Below, piece after piece: positions 8,001 to 13,999 of a stretch of 13,999 nucleotides of DNA. The notes under the pieces were generated by a model. That model was not told where the DNA came from. It saw only the letters and a list, made by a program, of their open reading frames with translations, and did not search any database. Each line of letters opens with the position of its first letter. Within the stretch, counting starts at the first letter, position 1. Made by a program: the position numbers and the translations under genes. The DNA comes from an uncultured Sphingobacteriia bacterium (GTDB taxonomy: Bacteria > Bacteroidota > Bacteroidia > Chitinophagales > Chitinophagaceae): assembly GCA_945957225.1 (NCBI GenBank), contig CAMFKK010000021.1, positions 1 to 13,999 of the forward strand. Direction: 5' to 3'.

Positions 8001-8453
8001 TTGGCCTACAAAGGATTTGACTTTGAATTGGATGTACAAGGAATGGCTGGTCACAAGATCTATACCCAAAGAAGAACTGCCACATTTGCTGTGTTAAACT
8101 ATGAAGCAAATAGGCTGAATGCATATACCACAGCCGGCACTTCTAATATAGAACCAATACTAGATAATACTAGGGGTAATAATTTCTTGATGAGTACTTA
8201 TTATCTAGAACCAGGAGATTATTTCAGAATTCGTAATCTTCAAATTGGTTATACGTTCAAGAAGAACATTTTGTCCAAAGCTGGAATTAAACAAGCAAGG
8301 GTTTACCTAAATGGACAGAACCTGAAAACTTGGAGTAAGGTAACAGGATATTCTCCTGAGCCATTGATAGGAAGTATTTTGGGCGGTGGAGCTGATAACG
8401 GTTCTTACCCTGTTCCTGCCATTTACACTTTTGGTATTAACCTTAGTTTTTAA
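5046..8453 (+). CDS. SusC/RagA-family TonB-dependent outer-membrane transporter with STN signalling domain
   Basis: This 1135-residue beta-barrel imports glycans with TonB energy, with SusD as its lid. It has an N-terminal extension (1-40) before the hydrophobic signal segment MRLTCILLTVAFLQVSAKG (41-59); ATG 5166 at residue 41 is an alternative start. The STN domain at about 70-136 (LKVFESIKSQTGFVFFYD) is the signalling module that contacts FecR. A carboxypeptidase-like domain follows at about 158-228 (VSGTVTDEKGQGLNGASIMVKGT). Next come the SusC signature VVVVGYGTQRKKDLTGSIS (237-255) and the plug (to about 357, RIRG 297-300, YVVDG 310-314, YGLRGANG 343-350). The barrel runs to the final TFGINLSF, ending in the usual aromatic residue. 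Residues 956-967 carry DxNxDGxxxxxD, a calcium-loop-like motif common in this family. The length is normal and no frameshift is seen. The susD gene follows after 18 bases. Confidence 0.96.
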   Translation: MNLSIDGREGNPAVGKQHIAARIQYYIECLISKNKTILLAMRLTCILLTVAFLQVSAKGSSQQVSLTGKEMTLLKVFESIKSQTGFVFFYDANLLQKAKPVTLNVRKQPLETTLAQVFDNQPLSYSIVNKTITITAKNTVPISTNTVVAAVETPMFAKVSGTVTDEKGQGLNGASIMVKGTSNGVKTDADGNFQIEVAPNAVLVISFVGYESIEIAVNGRSSVMARLKQTVSVIEQVVVVGYGTQRKKDLTGSISTVKGETVAKMPGTNPIGSLQGKVAGLTVSNSGRAGSSPVVRIRGINSTNSASPVYVVDGILHDNVDFLNPADIESIDILRDPSSIAIYGLRGANGVIAITSKKASRGETKINFQSAYGLQKVIDKIQLVDAAGFKTLYTAQLKNLNAAPFDYTNYTANTNWQDLVLRDAMIATGNLSVSNSSEKSSTYLNVGYTNQEGVLRNDSYQRYLLRLNEEIRFTDKIKVGADITGYHWNSNPPAASITNALWAAPIVGIKQDDNTYYSMPSFQRAQVGNPMAALNRNDGNTIDKGYRFIGSAFAEIKFAKYFTWKSIVYGDFTFNNSRSFSRLPFSFVNLGEGAAPTTTTFDNTVKTSVSQSQSEAKRYQQDHTLTFNKTFTGGHAVTAMAGYSSIYSYNNYVNGTRRDTSVNINNSPDFWYIGVSNPNNPGNFDGGGGESAIAGAFGRVSYSYLGKYLLNATIRRDGSSKFAPQNRWGTFGSIGLGWVASDEAFFKKIKAIDYFKIRGAWGLTGNANGFADNLYKPGVSNASTAIFGDNIYSSIQAAYIPDPNLHWETVRGIDIGFDLRTLNNKLNAEFTYYNRTTTDILTAVSLPNETRSYFTNLGEISNKGIELSLGWNDVINKDWSYGISANFSHNTNEVKSIGNNFNFSIIGNGGANLTTTGQSIGYFYGYTQTGIYQSTADLSKQAAFSNSLPGDISYADINGDGVITPADRGYIGTPFPPYSFGGNFTLAYKGFDFELDVQGMAGHKIYTQRRTATFAVLNYEANRLNAYTTAGTSNIEPILDNTRGNNFLMSTYYLEPGDYFRIRNLQIGYTFKKNILSKAGIKQARVYLNGQNLKTWSKVTGYSPEPLIGSILGGGADNGSYPVPAIYTFGINLSF

Positions 8454-8471
8454 TTGAACAATCCATTCAAC

Positions 8472-10022
8472 ATGAAAAAAATATTCAAATTCCCCACAAC
8501 AATGTTCATTACAGTATCCATCCTGATGGTGGCCTGTTTTGCTAGTGGATGTAAAAAAGGTTTTCTAGACACACAGCGTCAAGGTGGTTATGACGCTGAC
8601 AATTATCCTTATCCTGGAGGTTCTGGTCCTTATGACCAATTCATTTTTGGCGCATATAATGAGTTGAGAAGTTTTAACGTACATAGTCAAGCATTTATTA
8701 CAGCTACCAGTATTAGAAGTGATGATGCAGACAAAGGTAGTACTCCCGCAGATGGTGGAGCTGCAGCCATTGATATGGATAATTTTCCAGTTGCACCAAG
8801 TAATAGTTTTGCAAACACTTTGTGGTTGGGTTATTATTCCTTGATCAACAAATGTAATTCAACCATCAAGGAAGTCAATACCAATACTTTAATTGTTGCA
8901 ACAGACGCGGTTAAACAACAAACCATTGGAGAAGCTAGATTCTTAAGGGCCTATGCTTATTTTAATATGGTAAGGTTATTTGGAAGAGTACCCTTAATTG
9001 ATTCTTTGTTTACAAATCCTGCTTTGCAAAACAATGTACCTCAAAGTAGCGCAGCTCAATTATATGCATTTATTGAGGGTGATTTAACTTTTGCTTCTAA
9101 TAATCTTCCTCTAAACTGGCCTGCAAGTTTTGCTGGAAGAGCTACTAAAGGAGCTGCAACAGGCATGTTGGCTAAAGTGTATTTGTACCAACAAAAATGG
9201 CAACAAGCCATGGATGCTGCCAACACAGTGATGAGTTCAGGTCAGTATGACCTTTCAACTCCTTTTGATAAAATTTTTAGAGAAGAAGGAGAGAATAGTA
9301 GAGAGTCTGTTTTTGAAGTTCAGGCAACTGCTTCTGCTTCATTTCCAACCAGCAATGGTGTTCAGTATGCACAGATTCAGGGTGTTAGAGGTTCTGGTGC
9401 ATTTGACCTAGGTTGGGGATGGAATTCTCCCAGCACATTTCTAGAAGCTGCTTTTGAAGTCAATGATCCAAGAAAGAATAGAACCATCCTATATACTAGT
9501 ACAGCTACCACTACCTATCAGTCTTTGTATGGAGAGGTTTTTCCTTTAGCACTACCCAATCCTCGTTACAATAATAAAGTTTATACCAATCCTGCACTTC
9601 GCAGTTCTATAGGAAACCGTTTTGGTTATTGGATGAATATTCGCGTTTTACGCTATGCGGATGTGGTATTAATGTATGCTGAGGCAGCCAATGAAGTAGG
9701 TGGAGCCACGAATTTGACCAATGCAAGAAATGCTTTGAACAGTATTCGTTTGCGTGCAAGAAATGGTGTTGCTGGTATATTGCCAGATGTCACAGCTGCG
9801 GATCAAGCTACTCTTAGAGATGCTATTAGAAAAGAGAGACGCGTTGAGTTGGCTATGGAACACGAAAGATTTTTTGATATTGTTCGTTGGGGAATTGCAC
9901 AAGCGGCCATGGGCGCTGCTGGTAAAACTAATTTCTCCAGTAGCAGGGATGGATTATTACCCATTCCACAAACACAAATTGACTTGAGTGCAGGTGTGTT
10001 AACACAAAACCCAGGTTATTGA
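8472..10022 (+). CDS. SusD/RagB-family outer-membrane lipoprotein (glycan-binding partner of SusC)
   Basis: This 516-residue surface lipoprotein captures oligosaccharide and closes over the SusC barrel. The signal peptide ends in a lipobox-like ASGC with Cys27 as the lipidated residue, followed by KKGFLDTQ, a common start for mature SusD proteins. SDDADKGS (83-90), EARFLRAYAYFNMVRLFGRVP (154-174, a TPR-type helix pair) and the C-terminal IRKERRVELAMEHERFFDIVRWG (about 452-474) are diagnostic for SusD N- and C-terminal domains. ATG 8472 gives the proper signal peptide; a TTG abutting the susC stop would add six unneeded residues. The gene lies 18 bases after susC and 25 before the LamG gene, so the three are one operon. 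The ligand cannot be read from the sequence; the neighbouring GH144 enzyme hints at beta-1,2-glucan. Confidence 0.95.
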   Translation: MKKIFKFPTTMFITVSILMVACFASGCKKGFLDTQRQGGYDADNYPYPGGSGPYDQFIFGAYNELRSFNVHSQAFITATSIRSDDADKGSTPADGGAAAIDMDNFPVAPSNSFANTLWLGYYSLINKCNSTIKEVNTNTLIVATDAVKQQTIGEARFLRAYAYFNMVRLFGRVPLIDSLFTNPALQNNVPQSSAAQLYAFIEGDLTFASNNLPLNWPASFAGRATKGAATGMLAKVYLYQQKWQQAMDAANTVMSSGQYDLSTPFDKIFREEGENSRESVFEVQATASASFPTSNGVQYAQIQGVRGSGAFDLGWGWNSPSTFLEAAFEVNDPRKNRTILYTSTATTTYQSLYGEVFPLALPNPRYNNKVYTNPALRSSIGNRFGYWMNIRVLRYADVVLMYAEAANEVGGATNLTNARNALNSIRLRARNGVAGILPDVTAADQATLRDAIRKERRVELAMEHERFFDIVRWGIAQAAMGAAGKTNFSSSRDGLLPIPQTQIDLSAGVLTQNPGY

Positions 10023-10047
10023 TTCCATTACCACAAAAATTTGACCA

Positions 10048-10938
10048 ATGAAACTTTCAATTAATATCAACATACAACAATTGCTTATTCTGGCAACATT
10101 TGCCATGATGGGTGTTTCCTGCAAGAAGGATGGTAATCCAAACAATCTACCCAGCGTTAGTACCGCTAGTTATGAAGGCAAGATTGATGGGTATACCAGC
10201 TCTAATGAAGTATTTCCAGAAAACCTGATTGCTTATTGGAGTTTTGACGATACCAAGAATGAATTGGTATCTGGAACTGCGCCATCTTCATCGGCCAATG
10301 ACAGTTATGTTACTGGTGGTGTAAGGGGTAAAGCGCTCAACTTGGCAGCAGGATATCTGTATTTTCCTGTACAATTCCAAAAATTCAAAGTTGACTCTTT
10401 AAAAAGTTGGACCATTAGTACTTGGGTGAAAATCCTCAACAATGGAAGCAAGCGTACCATGTTGTTTCAACTAGCTAGACCAGGCATCTTTAATGGCAAT
10501 ATCAATTTTGCCTTGAACACCCAGTCTTTTCCAGCTACAACCACCAACATCTTGCGTATACAACCAACATTCACAACAGTTGGAGGAGGAACACAAGATA
10601 ATTTGAATAGTACTTTATCTCCAACCATTGGCATGGATAAGTGGACGCACTTGGTATTAACCTATGACGGTACAACAGGCGTATTCAATATTTGGGCCGA
10701 TGCAGTAAAAGTGGGTGCTTTTCCTAACAGGGGTGTAGGTAATAACTTATATAAGTCTTGGGAGCCTAGTGAAATTATCATAGGCGCTAATTACAATAGT
10801 ATTCCTGGAAAGTCAGTTAGCGCAGATGTTTCTTTTGCAGCTATGACTGGACAGATAGACGAACTACGGATTTATAACAAAACATTCCCTGATGCACATG
10901 TGAAAGCATTGTACAATCTGGGCATGGCTAATAAGTAG
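10048..10938 (+). CDS. LamG-like (concanavalin A-fold) lipoprotein, probable surface glycan-binding protein
   Basis: This 296-residue protein has a signal peptide ending at Cys25 (MMGVSC, then KKDGN), so it is a predicted lipoprotein. A linker of about 30 residues is followed by one LamG/Laminin_G_3 jelly-roll domain at about 60-293. Landmarks are LIAYWSFDD (60-68), VRGKALNLAAG (92-102), SWTISTWVKI (120-129), KWTHLVLTYDG (198-208) and the closing GQIDELRIYNKTF (268-280). No catalytic motif of a LamG-fold hydrolase family is evident. As the third gene of the susCD operon it occupies the place of SusE/SusF-like surface glycan-binding proteins, so I infer extracellular glycan capture. It ends 15 bases before a strong terminator. 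An alternative is a protein that sticks to host or matrix polysaccharide with no direct link to uptake. Confidence 0.85.
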   Translation: MKLSININIQQLLILATFAMMGVSCKKDGNPNNLPSVSTASYEGKIDGYTSSNEVFPENLIAYWSFDDTKNELVSGTAPSSSANDSYVTGGVRGKALNLAAGYLYFPVQFQKFKVDSLKSWTISTWVKILNNGSKRTMLFQLARPGIFNGNINFALNTQSFPATTTNILRIQPTFTTVGGGTQDNLNSTLSPTIGMDKWTHLVLTYDGTTGVFNIWADAVKVGAFPNRGVGNNLYKSWEPSEIIIGANYNSIPGKSVSADVSFAAMTGQIDELRIYNKTFPDAHVKALYNLGMANK

Positions 10939-10953
10939 TGATTTCAGATTCAG

Positions 10954-10986
10954 AAAGCTGCATGGGGAAACCTATGCAGCTTTTTT
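10954..10986 (+). terminator. Strong intrinsic terminator ending the susCD-LamG operon
   Basis: A perfect 10-bp stem, AAAGCTGCAT (10954-10963) with ATGCAGCTTT (10974-10983), is extended by a G-U and two G-C pairs to enclose a GAAA tetraloop (10967-10970) of the stable GNRA class. Six T (10981-10986) follow the GC-rich part. It lies 15 bases after the stop of the LamG gene and 35 before the hydrolase start. It separates the uptake genes from the two downstream enzyme genes. Confidence 0.88.
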
Positions 10987-11020
10987 ATAAATTACCTTTT
11001 AATTGCTAAAAGAATCAACC

Positions 11021-12370
11021 ATGAGATATTGGATCTTGTTGCTATTATTCATTACCAGTAATGTTGATGCTCAGTCATCAAAAAAAACGTCAAAACAACT
11101 ATTCCAAAATCAAGCTGAAGAAACTGTTTTTAACCAAGTACAGCAATCCAGTTTTGAATATTTTAGAAAAGGTGCTGAACCCATTAGTGGCATGGGAAGA
11201 GAAAGGATTCATTTAGATGGAAATTATCCTTCAAAAGACCAGACAATTGTAACAAGTGGGGGGTCTGGATTTGGAGTAATGGCATTAATAGTGGGTATGG
11301 AAAGAAAATACATTAGTAGAAAAGAGGGAATAGACCAATTGTCTAAGATTCTACACTTTCTAGAAACTGCGGATAGATTCAAAGGAGCATGGCCACATTG
11401 GTGGAATGGAGAAACAGGAAAGGTGAAGCCCTTTGGAAGAAAAGACAATGGAGGTGACTTAGTTGAAACCTCTTATATGCTTCAAGGCCTACTTTGCTTA
11501 AGACAATATTTTCAAAATGGTACAACAGTAGAAAAAGCTTTGGCGGCAAGGGCTGATCGGCTTTGGAAAGAAGTAGATTTTGATTGGTATAGAAATGGAC
11601 AAAATGTATTGTATTGGCATTGGAGTCCAGAATATGCGTGGCAGATGAATTTTCCAGTACGAGGATACAATGAGTGTTTGATCATGTATGTTTTAGCCGC
11701 TTCATCACCTACACATGGTGTTCCAGCAGAAGTGTATCATCAAGGATGGGCCAATAATGGCAAGATCAAGGCAGACAGTGTTCGCTATGCGGGATTATCC
11801 CTTCAAATGCATCATCAGGGAAATGCGGTTAATGGTGGGCCTTTGTTTTGGTCTCAATATTCTTATCTGGGTTTAGACCCAAGAGGACTAAAAGATACTT
11901 ATGCCGATTATTGGAAAGAAAATACCAATCAATCAATGATCAATTATCAGTGGTGTGTAGATAATCCTGGTAAGTTCAAAGGATATGGTCCAAATAATTG
12001 GGGACTAACAGCAAGCTATTCTGTTAAAGGATATGCGGGGCATGCGCCATCAAAAAATCATGACCTAGGCGTTATATCGCCAACGGCGGCTTTGTCTGCT
12101 TTCCCGTATACACCCAAGCAATCTATGGCTGCTATGATGCATTGGTATACCACCAAAAAAGACAAACTATTTGGGGAATATGGATTTTATGATGCCTTTA
12201 GTGAAACAGATAATTGGTACCTGCCTCGCTACCTTGCAATAGACCAAGGTCCAATTGTAGTGATGATGGAAAATTACAGAAGCGGGTTACTTTGGGATTT
12301 ATTTATGAGTTGCCCAGAAATTAAAATTGGATTGAAGAAATTAGGGTTTCAAAGCCCACATTTAAAATAA
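11021..12370 (+). CDS. Secreted GH144-family glycoside hydrolase (PF10091), predicted endo-beta-1,2-glucanase
   Basis: This 449-residue protein has a signal peptide at 1-18 (YWILLLLFITSNVDA, cut before Gln19) and one (alpha/alpha)6-barrel domain over the rest. Typical blocks are ISGMGRERI (55-63), SGGSGFGVMALIVGMER (79-95), PHWWNGETG (125-133), DNGGDLVETSYMLQGLL (142-158), GYNECLIMYVLA (215-226) and AIDQGPIVVMMENYRSGLLW (406-425). D142, D146, E149, E218 and D408 keep, within one residue, the spacing of the essential acidic residues as I recall them for the Chitinophaga pinensis GH144 enzyme CpSGL. Family members cleave linear or cyclic beta-1,2-glucan to sophorooligosaccharides; 'glucoamylase' labels in databases come from the Pfam name. 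ATG 11021 is preferred to an in-frame TTG at 11003. The GDPD gene follows after 18 bases, so they are probably co-transcribed. Family is clear; exact substrate is inferred. Confidence 0.87.
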   Translation: MRYWILLLLFITSNVDAQSSKKTSKQLFQNQAEETVFNQVQQSSFEYFRKGAEPISGMGRERIHLDGNYPSKDQTIVTSGGSGFGVMALIVGMERKYISRKEGIDQLSKILHFLETADRFKGAWPHWWNGETGKVKPFGRKDNGGDLVETSYMLQGLLCLRQYFQNGTTVEKALAARADRLWKEVDFDWYRNGQNVLYWHWSPEYAWQMNFPVRGYNECLIMYVLAASSPTHGVPAEVYHQGWANNGKIKADSVRYAGLSLQMHHQGNAVNGGPLFWSQYSYLGLDPRGLKDTYADYWKENTNQSMINYQWCVDNPGKFKGYGPNNWGLTASYSVKGYAGHAPSKNHDLGVISPTAALSAFPYTPKQSMAAMMHWYTTKKDKLFGEYGFYDAFSETDNWYLPRYLAIDQGPIVVMMENYRSGLLWDLFMSCPEIKIGLKKLGFQSPHLK

Positions 12371-12388
12371 GGTTACCAAGTACTTATC

Positions 12389-13183
12389 ATGAAAAAATTC
12401 ATTTTTCTATCAGTAGTTCTATTCTTATTTGCTTGTTCCAGTACCAAACAAGCAAAAATCAATAAGGGCTTTGCGCCAAATCTAGTAGTGGCACATAGGG
12501 GGGCTTTTTTAAAAAACAAATTCCCCGAGAATTCAATTGCTTCACTAAGAGAAGCCATCAGACTGGGTTGCACGGGCTCGGAGTTTGACGTGCGAATGAC
12601 CGTTGATGATTCTTTGGTTATCAATCATGATCCCTCTTTTCAAAAGATGGTCATTGATAAAACAGCATTTGCTGAATTGCGGAAACTGAGTCTCTCAAAC
12701 GGTGAAGCATTTCCTACACTGCGCGAATATTTACAGTCAGGAATGACAAATAACAAAACTACCAGATTGGTATTAGAAATCAAGCCTTCTGATATTGGAA
12801 AAGAACGAGCCAAAGAAATTGTAACAAAAGTTTTAGCCACTGTAAAAGCAACAGGAGCCATTTCTAAAACTGTCTATATTAGTTTTGATTATGACATGCT
12901 CAAAACCATTCATCAGCTGGATCCAAGTGCTAGCACACAATATTTAAATGGAGACAAGTCTCCTGAACAATTAGCCAACGATGGAATAAACGGATTGGAC
13001 TACCACTATTCTGTATTTCAAAAAAATCCAACTTGGATAGCTGAAGCCAAAAAATTAGGCCTCATATTAAATGCATGGACCGTGAATGACCCCACTATCA
13101 TGGATTGGTTAATCAAAGAAGGGTTTGATTTTATCACCAGTAATGAACCAGAGTTGTTGTTGCAAAAAACAAGTATTAAATAA
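12389..13183 (+). CDS. Secreted glycerophosphodiester phosphodiesterase family lipoprotein
   Basis: This 264-residue protein has a signal peptide with lipobox LFAC (Cys16), so it is anchored in a membrane outside the cytosol. The GDPD TIM-barrel motifs are all present: HRG (36-38), PENS (46-49), EFD (65-67, metal ligands), NHDP (79-82, second catalytic histidine H80), LEIKP (129-133) and the late AWTVND (229-234) and FITSNEPE (248-255). The family hydrolyses glycerophosphodiesters to glycerol 3-phosphate and an alcohol, using a divalent metal. The usual reading is scavenging of deacylated phospholipids. Its position 18 bases after a GH144 gene suggests that its substrate may instead be glycerophosphate groups on beta-1,2-glucans. 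The gene ends inside the convergent epimerase gene, with an 8-bp overlap. It appears complete, with normal family length. Confidence 0.92.
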   Translation: MKKFIFLSVVLFLFACSSTKQAKINKGFAPNLVVAHRGAFLKNKFPENSIASLREAIRLGCTGSEFDVRMTVDDSLVINHDPSFQKMVIDKTAFAELRKLSLSNGEAFPTLREYLQSGMTNNKTTRLVLEIKPSDIGKERAKEIVTKVLATVKATGAISKTVYISFDYDMLKTIHQLDPSASTQYLNGDKSPEQLANDGINGLDYHYSVFQKNPTWIAEAKKLGLILNAWTVNDPTIMDWLIKEGFDFITSNEPELLLQKTSIK

Positions 13184-13999
13184 TTTTTTTGAGTCCTAGA
13201 CCGGGAAGCCCAATAGGATGCAGGTATCCATCTTTTAATTGAAAACCACCTTCTACCAAATCTTTGGCTATATCAAAACTTCCATCTAAATCAAGCCACT
13301 TGGTATTATTACAGGAATAGGCACAATGCAGTGCAGCAGTAATGCTGATGATACTTTCGTCATTGCATCCCCAAAATAAATCAATACCTGCATTTGCTGC
13401 AACCCCTGCAATTGACTTGGCTCCCATAATCCCACCACATTTCATGAGTTTGATATTAAATGCGCCGTAGGGTTGTGGAGCAGCGGATAAGGTTATAGCA
13501 GATTTTAAATTAATCAGTGACTCATCAGCAACAATCATATTTTGTTCCGAAGCAGTTAGTGATAATAAAGCAGCTTCTTCTCCTACTTTTAAGGGCTGTT
13601 CAATTAGTTCTAATTTCAAATGTCTTGTAGCATGAATAAATTTGCACAGGTTTTCTAAAGTATATCCTTGATTGGCGTCTACTCTAATCAACATATTATT
13701 GCCAAATAATTCAGAGAGTTTGGCAACTCGTTCAATATCTTCTTCAACATTTAATCCTGTTTTTATTTTTAGGATTTTGAATCCAAGTAGTTCATATCCT
13801 CTAGCTTCTTCTAACATTTCTGCTAAAGGTTTAATACCAATGGTAATAGAAGTTGGTAGTGCATGCAGGCATTTTCCATAAAAATCTAAAACGGAAATTC
13901 CTTTAAACTTACAATAAAGGTCATGGAGCGCAATGTCAATGGCAGCAAGGGCCCCAGGCTTGTGTTCAAAATGTGCAGCAGCTTGTGTGATTAAGTCTA
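13176..13999 (-). CDS. Dipeptide epimerase (L-Ala-D/L-Glu epimerase), enolase superfamily, 5' end cut by window
   Basis: 273 codons are visible; the frame stays open to the window edge, so about 60-100 N-terminal residues are missing. The visible part has AAIDIALHDL, then PTSITIGI, a signature of Ala-Glu epimerases. KxK follows (visible residues 77 and 79, catalytic lysine), then metal ligands D107 (VDANQG), E133 (IEQP) and D158 (ADES), the second catalytic lysine K183 (NIKLMKCGG), and the specificity motif DLD (236-238). The spacing fits the characterised epimerases closely. The enzyme interconverts L-Ala-D-Glu and L-Ala-L-Glu, letting murein peptides be recycled or eaten. The frame continues upstream of the ATG at 13817 with conserved family sequence, so that ATG is internal. 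It is convergent with the GDPD gene, overlapping 8 bp, with no terminator between them. Other dipeptide specificities in this family are possible. Confidence 0.9.
   Translation of the reverse strand, partial: DLITQAAAHFEHKPGALAAIDIALHDLYCKFKGISVLDFYGKCLHALPTSITIGIKPLAEMLEEARGYELLGFKILKIKTGLNVEEDIERVAKLSELFGNNMLIRVDANQGYTLENLCKFIHATRHLKLELIEQPLKVGEEAALLSLTASEQNMIVADESLINLKSAITLSAAPQPYGAFNIKLMKCGGIMGAKSIAGVAANAGIDLFWGCNDESIISITAALHCAYSCNNTKWLDLDGSFDIAKDLVEGGFQLKDGYLHPIGLPGLGLKKII

Noticed and set aside
10993..11000. Promoter TACCTTTT before the GH144 gene
   Set aside because: It has one mismatch, and the place for its -33 element falls in the terminator stem, where there is no TTG.
11224..11448. 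Antisense coding frame inside the GH144 gene
   Set aside because: It has no family-like features and lies opposite strongly conserved hydrolase codons.
11021..12370. Glucoamylase acting on starch
   Set aside because: The sequence blocks and acidic-residue spacing match GH144/PF10091, not the starch-active GH15 family; the Pfam name is misleading.
13176..13817. Epimerase starting at the ATG at 13817
   Set aside because: The same frame continues upstream with conserved family residues (AAIDIALHDL, PTSITIGI), so that ATG is internal.

Overview
The window reads as a chromosomal segment of a Bacteroidota bacterium, most likely of the Chitinophagales/Chitinophagaceae type. The evidence is the AT-rich sequence, a SusC/SusD pair, an ECF sigma factor/FecR pair feeding a SusC that carries an STN signalling domain and a long N-terminal extension, lipoproteins, and a promoter matching the Bacteroidota consensus (TTG-N18-TAnnTTTG). 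Genus and species cannot be decided from the sequence alone.

Left part (1-2382, minus strand). At the edge is the first 35 codons of an exported protein. Next comes a two-gene operon whose stop and start overlap as TGATG: a secreted protein with MORN/YwqK-like repeats and a TonB-C-like tail, then a multi-pass membrane protein of the NagX/DUF5009 (HGSNAT-like acyltransferase) group. A 79-base intergenic region then separates this operon from a plus-strand DUF1543 gene (2462-3019). That region holds a 10-bp inverted repeat whose arms look like two face-to-face promoters.

Centre (3037-10986, plus strand). This is a complete glycan-uptake locus: ECF sigma factor (3089-3673), FecR-type anti-sigma factor (about 3736-4920), SusC-type TonB-dependent transporter with STN domain (5046-8453), SusD-type lipoprotein (8472-10022) and a LamG-fold lipoprotein that is probably a surface glycan-binding protein (10048-10938). 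A strong intrinsic terminator with a GAAA tetraloop (10954-10986) closes it. The inferred logic is trans-envelope signalling: the ligand-loaded SusC contacts FecR through its STN domain, FecR frees the sigma factor, and the sigma factor switches on the locus.

Right part (11021-13999). Beyond the terminator, 18 bp apart, lie a secreted GH144/PF10091 glycoside hydrolase (predicted endo-beta-1,2-glucanase, acidic residues in place) and a secreted GDPD-family lipoprotein phosphodiesterase with all expected catalytic motifs. On the minus strand, overlapping the GDPD gene tail-to-tail by 8 bp, is the 3' part of an L-Ala-D/L-Glu (dipeptide) epimerase, a murein-peptide recycling enzyme.

Together the central and right parts suggest a locus for beta-1,2-glucans. 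The most interesting idea is that the GH144 and GDPD genes act together on glycerophosphate-decorated beta-1,2-glucans, such as the periplasmic or cyclic glucans of Proteobacteria. This is inference. No tRNA, rRNA, CRISPR array, insertion sequence or prophage was seen, and no intergenic gap exceeds 130 bases.
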